Source of the DNA: CBDDRG01 sp965232975
Lineage (GTDB): Bacteria > Pseudomonadota > Gammaproteobacteria > Pseudomonadales > Porticoccaceae
Length of the DNA stretch: 5,392 nucleotides
Direction: 5' to 3'
Assembly: GCA_965232975.1 (NCBI GenBank)
Contig: CBDDRG010000175.1
Span: 1-5,392, forward strand
The position numbers were made by a program, and so were the translations under genes. Each line of letters opens with the position of its first letter. Positions within the stretch are counted from its first letter, which is position 1. Shown piece after piece: positions 1 to 5,100 of this stretch. The notes under the pieces were generated by a model that did no database searches, was not told the DNA's origin, and was given only the letters and a program-made list of their open reading frames with translations.

Positions 1-6
1 AATCGC

Positions 7-35
7 GTGGGCACGCTGCGCTTTGCCCACCCTAC
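7..35 (-). repeat. GTAG-headed intergenic repeat at the left edge
   Basis: The minus strand reads GTAGGGTGGGCAAAGCGCAG and goes on to GTGCCCAC. TGGGCA (minus) at the head pairs with TGCCCA at the tail, giving the usual short REP-like hairpin. A partial related sequence in the opposite direction, GCAGGGTGGATTAG, lies at 49-62. This is the same class of mobile palindrome as the units at 1070-1217, with a different body. No gene is seen in positions 1-127. Confidence 0.55.
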
Positions 36-62
36 AGCTCGCTTTGTGCAGGGTGGATTAGA

Positions 63-121
63 AGCTTGGCGGACGCCATGGCCGGATCATCCGGGATTCC
101 ACTACGCTTCTTCCAAGCTAC
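63..121. repeat. Decayed GTAG-type palindromic repeat downstream of the Fic/Doc gene
   Basis: On the minus strand a GTAG head (118-121) lies 6 bases after the Fic/Doc stop codon and opens a nested palindrome. The outer arms are AGCTTGG at 63-69 and CCAAGCT at 113-119 (plus strand), and the inner perfect palindrome is CCGGATCATCCGG at 82-94. It resembles the common proteobacterial intergenic repeats that begin GTAGCCCGGAT, but with several changes. It may fold at the 3' end of the transcript; no T-run follows, so an intrinsic terminator is not supported. Confidence 0.55.
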
Positions 122-127
122 GGTTTC

Positions 128-1012
128 TTACCTGAAAGCTAAACGTTGGAGCGGCCCTTCATACTGTGCAATAAGTGTCTTCAAGGGGTCAGCTCCCCGA
201 TAAAACATGGCCGAATCAACCCCATTCTCAGCGGTAAGCTTGGCGGCCCGGCGCACCGTTGCAATCGCCCCTTTACCGACCTGGCTTTTCCAGCTAGGAA
301 ATCCAATTTGAGCAATTTTCACCAATTTCTCTTTCCGCTTACCAAAGAAGGGAAATTCACGACTGTAATCAATTCGGCAGATGTCGATATAGTTGTTATG
401 CGGATTAGACAAACAGTGGTTGAAATCTCGCAATCGGCCATCTAACTCGTTGTACGTAATCGTGTAGTAGCGGCTATCACGCTCTCGCGAATTTCGCTTT
501 AAGTAGTCGGCGATGAAAAGCACATCTGCATCATCCGCACGCCTCAAAAGCTCCTTCATGCGGCGATATTTGTCGAGACTACGCTCAGCAACCTCTACCA
601 TAAAGTTTTCAAGATCATTTTGTCCATTCGTGGGATACCGGTTCATCTTGTGAAGCGCATAAAGATATGTTAATAGCCCAGTACGCTTATTTGCGTCATG
701 AAACGGGTGGTCTGTAACCAGGCCAAATACCAGGGTTGCGGCCTTCTCGTAGGGAGTTTTCCATTTTGTGATCCCGCCGTATGCAACAAATTGACGATAA
801 ACAGCAGAATGTAGAAGATGAAGGTCTCGCGGCCCGATTCCACCTAAACCAGACTCTTTTCCAAAGAAGTAGTCTGCGATGAGAAAATGCGCACGCAACA
901 CATCCAAGAGGCCGACGGTCTCTTGAGTATCATATTGATCATCTGCATCAACTTGTTTGACCCACCGCTTGTATTCATTCGAGACCATCTCATTGAGAAA
1001 TGCGACCTCCAT
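128..1012 (-). CDS. Fic/Doc-family protein (death-on-curing-like toxin candidate) with long C-terminal extension
   Basis: A 294-residue protein with the Fic active-site motif HPFHDANKR (102-110) followed by TGLLTYLYALHKMN. The preceding part fits the Doc-type core: RDLHLLHSAVYRQF (62-75), then YEKAATLVFGLVTD (88-101). Fic enzymes modify proteins, usually by AMP transfer; the phage P1 toxin Doc, whose motif has Lys where AMP-transferring Fic proteins usually have Gly, phosphorylates elongation factor Tu. This protein has NKR, as Doc does, so a Doc-like kinase role is possible but unproven. Doc is about 126 residues; here about 150 extra residues follow (from about 145), charged and with no domain I recognise, possibly for substrate or DNA binding. 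I see no Phd-like antitoxin on either side in the window and no clear inhibitory (S/T)xxxE(G/N) motif. GC is low (42% in 661-720 by hand count), unlike the nrdJ operon, which suggests transfer. Start: ATG 1010-1012, in-frame TAA just upstream, G13 before that. Confidence 0.88.
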   Translation of the reverse strand: MEVAFLNEMVSNEYKRWVKQVDADDQYDTQETVGLLDVLRAHFLIADYFFGKESGLGGIGPRDLHLLHSAVYRQFVAYGGITKWKTPYEKAATLVFGLVTDHPFHDANKRTGLLTYLYALHKMNRYPTNGQNDLENFMVEVAERSLDKYRRMKELLRRADDADVLFIADYLKRNSRERDSRYYTITYNELDGRLRDFNHCLSNPHNNYIDICRIDYSREFPFFGKRKEKLVKIAQIGFPSWKSQVGKGAIATVRRAAKLTAENGVDSAMFYRGADPLKTLIAQYEGPLQRLAFR

Positions 1013-1100
1013 TTACCCCCCCCCCCCCGGCTGAGTGGTAATGCTTGCCGTGCGCCTCGGCAAGTTCATGTAGTTTGGGGTCGCGCAGGAAGCCCAACAT
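990..1100 (-). CDS. Possible 36-codon upstream ORF overlapping the start of the Fic/Doc gene
   Basis: A candidate only. ATG at 1098-1100 follows GGAGAG (1107-1112) at good spacing, and an in-frame TGA closes the frame just upstream. The peptide reads MLGFLRDPKLHELAEAHGKH and continues YHSA, then four Gly codons from the G tract, and ends at TGA 990-992, 23 bases inside the Fic/Doc gene and in a different frame. The first residues come from the repeat unit at 1070-1099, which argues that the ORF arose by chance. It could be a leader peptide that couples translation to the toxin gene, the remnant of a lost antitoxin gene, or nothing. No protein family is recognised. Confidence 0.22.
   Translation of the reverse strand: MLGFLRDPKLHELAEAHGKHYHSAGGGGVNGGRISQ
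1016..1028. repeat. Homopolymer of 13 C (13 G on the coding strand) directly before the Fic/Doc start codon
   Basis: Thirteen identical bases end three bases (TAA) before the ATG at 1010-1012. On the minus strand the G run takes the place of the Shine-Dalgarno sequence. A run this long is prone to slipped-strand changes in length and is typical of phase-variable loci. The TAA between the run and ATG is in frame with the gene, so length changes cannot shift the toxin frame; they could change ribosome access, promoter spacing, or the end of the small upstream ORF. An assembly or base-calling error in length is also possible. Confidence 0.85.
1044..1064. repeat. Short perfect inverted repeat upstream of the Fic/Doc gene
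   Basis: CTTGCCG (1044-1050) and CGGCAAG (1058-1064) are perfect inverted copies around a 7-base loop. It ends 5 bases before the GTAG of the left repeat unit and 32 bases upstream of the Fic/Doc start codon. It could be an RNA hairpin in the leader, an operator, or part of an older repeat; the sequence alone does not decide. Confidence 0.5.
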
Positions 1101-1217
1101 TCATTTCTCTCCGCCACGGGTCGTCAATACGCCCCACTCACCGCGTCTGTCCGCCGATAACGCATTGGGTCCTTGCCTGCCGCGGCTTGTTGGGCTTCCT
1201 GCGTCAGCCCAACCTAC
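1070..1217. repeat. Inverted pair of GTAG-headed palindromic repeats (REP/BIME-like)
   Basis: Two 30-base units point in opposite directions. Unit 1 is 1070-1099 on the plus strand, starting GTAGTTTGGGG; unit 2 is 1188-1217 on the minus strand, starting GTAGGTTGGGC. They match at 26 of 30 positions by hand alignment, with a perfect 15-base inverted repeat at 1084-1098 and 1189-1203. Unit 2 alone forms an 8-base-pair hairpin (1189-1196 with 1206-1213, 9-base loop); unit 1 is a decayed version. The 88 bases between them hold no gene I can support. A GTAG head with an imperfect palindrome, arranged in inverted pairs, is the layout of REP/BIME elements that are thought to be moved by RAYT (TnpA-REP) transposases. 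The unit 2 hairpin lies just after the zinc-ribbon stop, so it could end or stabilise the operon transcript, but there is no T-run for a classic terminator. Confidence 0.75.
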
Positions 1218-1414
1218 CGCTTGCTTAAAGATATTTTTGAGAATTGTTTCCGGAGTTCATCGAGCGACTTTTGAACGTTTCGTAAATCGTCCCCAGCGAA
1301 AATGGTTTCGGCGCCACACGCCGCGCATTTTTTCTTTCTGCCCGGGACCATTTCATTAAATTTTACCTTCATCACCCGCTTGCATTCAGGGCACTTTATG
1401 TCTGTAAATTCCAT
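1214..1414 (-). CDS. Small zinc-ribbon protein of unknown function
   Basis: A 66-residue protein with two knuckles, CPEC (C8, C11) and CAAC (C30, C33), 18 residues apart, as expected for a four-cysteine zinc ribbon. After the ribbon comes a charged, probably helical tail (DDLRNVQKSLDELRKQF, 42-58) that could form a short coiled coil. There is no signal peptide or membrane segment. Start choice is well supported: ATG at 1412-1414 has GGAG at 1422-1425 with a 7-base spacer, and lies 27 bases after the nrdJb stop, so the gene is probably the third in the nrdJab operon. A role in metal or redox support, or in regulation, of the reductase would be a guess; I do not recognise a named family. The TAG stop at 1214-1216 falls inside the GTAG head of a repeat (1188-1217), so the original C-terminus may have been different. 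Lower GC than nrdJab. Confidence 0.8.
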   Translation of the reverse strand: MEFTDIKCPECKRVMKVKFNEMVPGRKKKCAACGAETIFAGDDLRNVQKSLDELRKQFSKISLSKR

Positions 1415-1421
1415 GTAATAG

Positions 1422-1425
1422 CTCC
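1422..1425 (-). promoter_or_regulatory. Ribosome binding site of the zinc-ribbon gene
   Basis: The minus strand reads GGAG seven bases before the ATG at 1412-1414, in the 27-base gap after the nrdJb stop. This good Shine-Dalgarno match decides the start and supports the small ORF as a real gene. Confidence 0.7.
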
Positions 1426-1441
1426 GTTAGCAAACCATCCA

Positions 1442-2161
1442 TCACCCACACTTCGACTCCCCACAATTCAGACATGTCAAACACCCGTCCATCATGATCA
1501 TGGCCTTGGTGCTGCACTTGTAGCAGAGCTGGGCGCCGTCGGGATAGGTGGCGTCGGTCTCGGCTTTGGTCTGGCCGGTGCGGGTTTCGTATTCGCTGCG
1601 TTTTTCTTCGATCAGTTTCAGTTGGCGGGCGTCGAGTTCGCTGTCCGGCAGCATGCCGATGGTGCGCAGGTGTTGTTCGATGGCGTCGCCGATTTCGGCC
1701 ACCAGGGACGGCATGTAGCGGCCGCCTTTCTTGAAGTAGCCGCCGCGCGGGTCGAACACGGCCTTGAGCTCTTCCACCAGAAAGGTGATGTCGCCGCCCT
1801 TGCGGAACACGGCGGACACGATGCGCGTCAGCGCCACGATCCACTGGAAGTGCTCCATGCTCTTGGAGTTGATGAAGATCTCGAACGGCCGGTAGTGCTC
1901 GTGCTCGGTGCCGGCGTTCAGCACGATGTCGTTGATGGTCAGGTACAGGGCGTGCTCGGTGAGCGGGGTTTTGATTTTGTAGGTGGTGCCGCGCAGGGTC
2001 TCGGGCCGCTCCAGCTTTTCGTGCATCTGGATGACTTTGGCGCTTTGCCGCTCGGCGCTTTCCGCCGCCGGAGCATCCGGCCTGGGCGCTTCCGCTTTGG
2101 CCGGCTCTTGCGGACCGACCACGCTGTAGCCGGTGATTTTCTTGTCGATGCGAATGGTCAT
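1442..2161 (-). CDS. nrdJb: Class II ribonucleotide reductase accessory subunit NrdJb (TSCPD domain and cysteine-rich tail)
   Basis: Second chain of the split adenosylcobalamin-dependent reductase, 239 residues. In most class II enzymes this region is the C-terminus of a single NrdJ; here it is a separate gene, as in P. aeruginosa. It begins MTIRIDKKITGYSVVG, then an Ala/Pro/Glu-rich linker (about 17-45), the TSCPD-type domain (about 55-170, including FEIFINSKSMEHFQWI and the GG at 140-141 and 146-147), a helical stretch (175-200), and a tail with six cysteines: C213-x2-C216, C227-x2-C230, C233 and C238. The first four look like a zinc ribbon or redox CxxC pairs; the tail is expected to reduce the active-site disulfide in NrdJa and be recycled by thioredoxin or glutaredoxin. 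The ATG lies 18 bases after the nrdJa stop with no strong Shine-Dalgarno, so translational coupling to nrdJa is likely. Co-transcription with nrdJa is inferred from spacing. Confidence 0.93.
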   Translation of the reverse strand: MTIRIDKKITGYSVVGPQEPAKAEAPRPDAPAAESAERQSAKVIQMHEKLERPETLRGTTYKIKTPLTEHALYLTINDIVLNAGTEHEHYRPFEIFINSKSMEHFQWIVALTRIVSAVFRKGGDITFLVEELKAVFDPRGGYFKKGGRYMPSLVAEIGDAIEQHLRTIGMLPDSELDARQLKLIEEKRSEYETRTGQTKAETDATYPDGAQLCYKCSTKAMIMMDGCLTCLNCGESKCG

Positions 2162-2179
2162 GGCTGGGTGTCCGGGTGA

Positions 2180-5100
2180 TCAGAATTTGCCGTAGTAGCC
2201 TTCCTTGAGGGCGTCGAACAGATTGGCGGCGCTGTGCAGATCGCCGTCGTATTCGATCTCCTCGTTGCCCTTGGCCTCGATGACGGTGCCGTCTTCCAGC
2301 TCGAAGCGGTAGGTGGTGTTCTCCAGGTCCTTTTCCTTGACCAGCACGCCCTGGAAGGCGGCCGGGTTGAAGCGGAAGGTGGTGCAGCCTTTCAGGCCCT
2401 GGTCGTAGGCATACAGGTAAATGTTCTTGAAGTCCTCGAACGGGTAGTCCGTGGGCACGTTGGCGGTCTTGGAGATGGACGAGTCGATCCAGCGCTGCGA
2501 GGCGGCCTGGATGTCCACGTGCGCCTTGGGGGTGATGTCCTCGGCGGTGATGAAGTAGTCCGGCAGTTGCTCGGCCGGGTCGGCGCTGCCCGGGATGGCG
2601 CGCGGGTTGACCAGGTGGCGGTAGGCCAGCAGTTCGTACGAGAACACGTCCACCTTTTCCTTGGTCTTGCGGCCCTCGCGGATGACGTTGCGGAAGTAGT
2701 GGTGGGCGAAGCTGGGCTCGATGCCGTTGCTGGCGTTGTTGGCCAGCGACAGGGAGATGGTGCCGGTCGGCGCGATGGAGCTGTGGTGGGTGAAGCGGGC
2801 GCCTTTTTCGGCGATCGCCTCGATCAGGTCCGGGCGCACGCCGCCGACGCGCTGCATGTAGCGGCTGTAGCGGGCCAGCAGCACGCGGCCGGGCAGTTTG
2901 TCGCCCAGCTTGTGGCCGTCGGCGGCCAGTTCCGGGCGCTTGCGCAGCATGTCCGGCGTGATCTCGAACAGCTCGTCCATGATCGGCGCCGGGCCTTTTT
3001 CCTCGGCCAGTGCCACGCCGGCTTCCCAGCCGGCAATGGCCATTTCGCGCGACACGGCGTCGGTGAATTCCAGGGACTGGGCGTCGCCGTAGCGCCGGCC
3101 GAGCATGGTCAGCGTGGAACCCAGGCCCAGAAAGCCCATGCCGTGACGGCGCTTGCGGAAGATTTCGTCCCGCTGTTGTTGCAGCGGCAGGCCGTTGACC
3201 TCGACCACGTTGTCGAGCATGCGCGTGAACACGCGCACCACCTCGCGGTATTCGTCCCAGTTGAAGCGCGCCTCGGGCGTGAACGGCGCCTCGACGAAGG
3301 TGGTGAGGTTGATCGAGCCCAGCAGGCAGGCGCCGTAGGGGGGGAGTCCTTGCTCACCGCACTGCCCGGTCACGATGCCGTTGAACACGACGGAATTGTG
3401 GTCCGGCTGGGTGGTGTCATAAACCGGATGCACGCCTTCGTAAGTGATTTTCTCTACGCGAGCAGTGAAACGCTGGGTCTTGCGCAGGCTTTTATCCGCG
3501 ACCCATGCATTGTATTTGGCCGTCTTGTTTTCTGACAGAAAACCGATTTCATGCATGAAGCGATCGCGGGACTCGCCGTCGATGATCAATTCGTAGTCGG
3601 CCTTGCAGTGATACAGCTTGTGGCTGCCCTTGCCGTCTGGCAGGAAACGATCCTGCTCGTCACGGCGCTTGTGGATTCGGGCAAATATTCCAAAATTGGC
3701 CAGCAACATCTGGACGTCTTTCAACAGGCTCGGCTGACTGGAGGCAAGCCGGACGGAGCACGTCAAGGACTTGCCCGAAATATTGACCGAACCGTCGGCC
3801 TGAAACAGGCCGCGCAGGTAGCCGACCACGCAGTCTTCGGTGCCCCGCCAGACCACTTCAGGCACTTGGAACTTGCGTTCCTTGGTGAAACCGTAGTGCT
3901 GCAGATAGCGCGCCAGCAATACGGAGCCCACAAAGACGTGATTGCGATTCTCGACCGCAACCGGCTGCACCTGATAGTCCCGACCCTTCACAAGGCCAGT
4001 GCCGGCAATCAAGCTGTTTACATGGCTGGCGATGTTTGTGGCGAGAGGCCGATCCTCACCCCAGAAATTGACATAGGCAATCGATTGCTTGTTCTTCGTT
4101 TCAGTGAAATGCCCATCGCCGGTTATCAGACCGATAAGTACCCCGAGTTCAAGGCTGCCCTGATCGCCAAACTGGCCCTTGCCGGACTGGATCAGTAGCT
4201 CGTCACCGACTTTCAGCTCCTTGAGCTTGAGCTTGCCGCGCTGAGTATAGAAATCGTGCCACTCGGTGGCTTTGATTTCGTAGCCCTCCCGAGTGACCAC
4301 GCGGTACACGTCTGCGGTTTGCGATGTCATGAACGCGGGCTTGGCCGGGCGTATGGCTGTGCCGCGCGTTGCCTCGGACAAGGTCCGCGTGTCGACCGTC
4401 ACCTGCAGCGGCTCGCCGGTCTCGTACAACTCGCCGATCGGGATCATGCCGCGCGCGGTGTGCAACCGGGTGTCGGCCGTCACGCAGGGGTTGGTCGCGC
4501 GGGTCTTCTCCCAGAACCAGGTGTTGTTCAGGTCGTTGTACTGGTCGATCAGAATGAAGCCCGGCTCGGCGTAGTCGTAGGTGGAGGTCATGATCAGGTC
4601 CCACAGCCGGCGCGCCTTGATGGTCTTGTAGACCCGGCAGGCGACCAGGCCCTGCTCGTTGACGATGTAGCCGCGGTGGGTGGGCCATTCGCGCCAGATG
4701 ATGTTGTCGGCGCTGTGCACGTCGATGCCGTCAGCGGCGGCCTCGTGACTGGCGACCGGGAAGGCGAGCTGCCAGTCGGCGCCGGCCTTGACCGCCTCGA
4801 TGAACTCGCGCGTGACCAGCAGCGACAGGTTGAACTGGCGCAGGCGGCCGTCCTCGCGCTTGGCGCGGATGAAATCGACCACGTCCGGGTGGCCGACGTC
4901 GAAGGTGGCCATCTGCGCGCCGCGCCGGCCGCCGGCCGACGACACGGTGAAGCACATCTTGTCGTAGATATCCATGAACGACAGCGGCCCGGAGGTGTAC
5001 GAGCCGGCGCCGGTCACGTAGGCGCCGCGCGGACGCAGGGTGCTGAATTCGTAGCCGATGCCGCAGTTGTGGATCACCAGCAGGCCGGCGTTGCCGGCCA

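Noticed and set aside
1099..1127. Sigma-70 promoter for the Fic/Doc gene, TTGACG (1122-1127) with ATGAAT (1099-1104), 17-base spacer
   Set aside because: The -35 is a fair match but the -10 fits at only three of six positions, and it overlaps the small ORF start; not strong enough to annotate.
1189..1213. Intrinsic terminator after the zinc-ribbon gene
   Set aside because: The hairpin is good but is not followed by a T-run on the minus strand; it is better explained as the repeat unit.
1013..1213. Phd-like antitoxin gene upstream of the Fic/Doc gene
   Set aside because: The only open frame with a ribosome binding site is 36 codons, begins inside a repeat and shows no Phd features.
1622..2179. 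185-codon plus-strand frame opposite nrdJb
   Set aside because: Opposite-strand shadow of a conserved gene, composition of the translation is not protein-like.
2234..3535. 433-codon open frame on the plus strand opposite nrdJa
   Set aside because: Its translation is a low-complexity series of Val, Ala, Gly and His with no family features, and it lies opposite well-conserved reductase sequence; it is a by-product of GC-rich codon use.
3551..4198. 215-codon open frame on the plus strand opposite intein 2
   Set aside because: No recognisable motif and fully overlapped by the intein, whose motifs are clear; considered a shadow.
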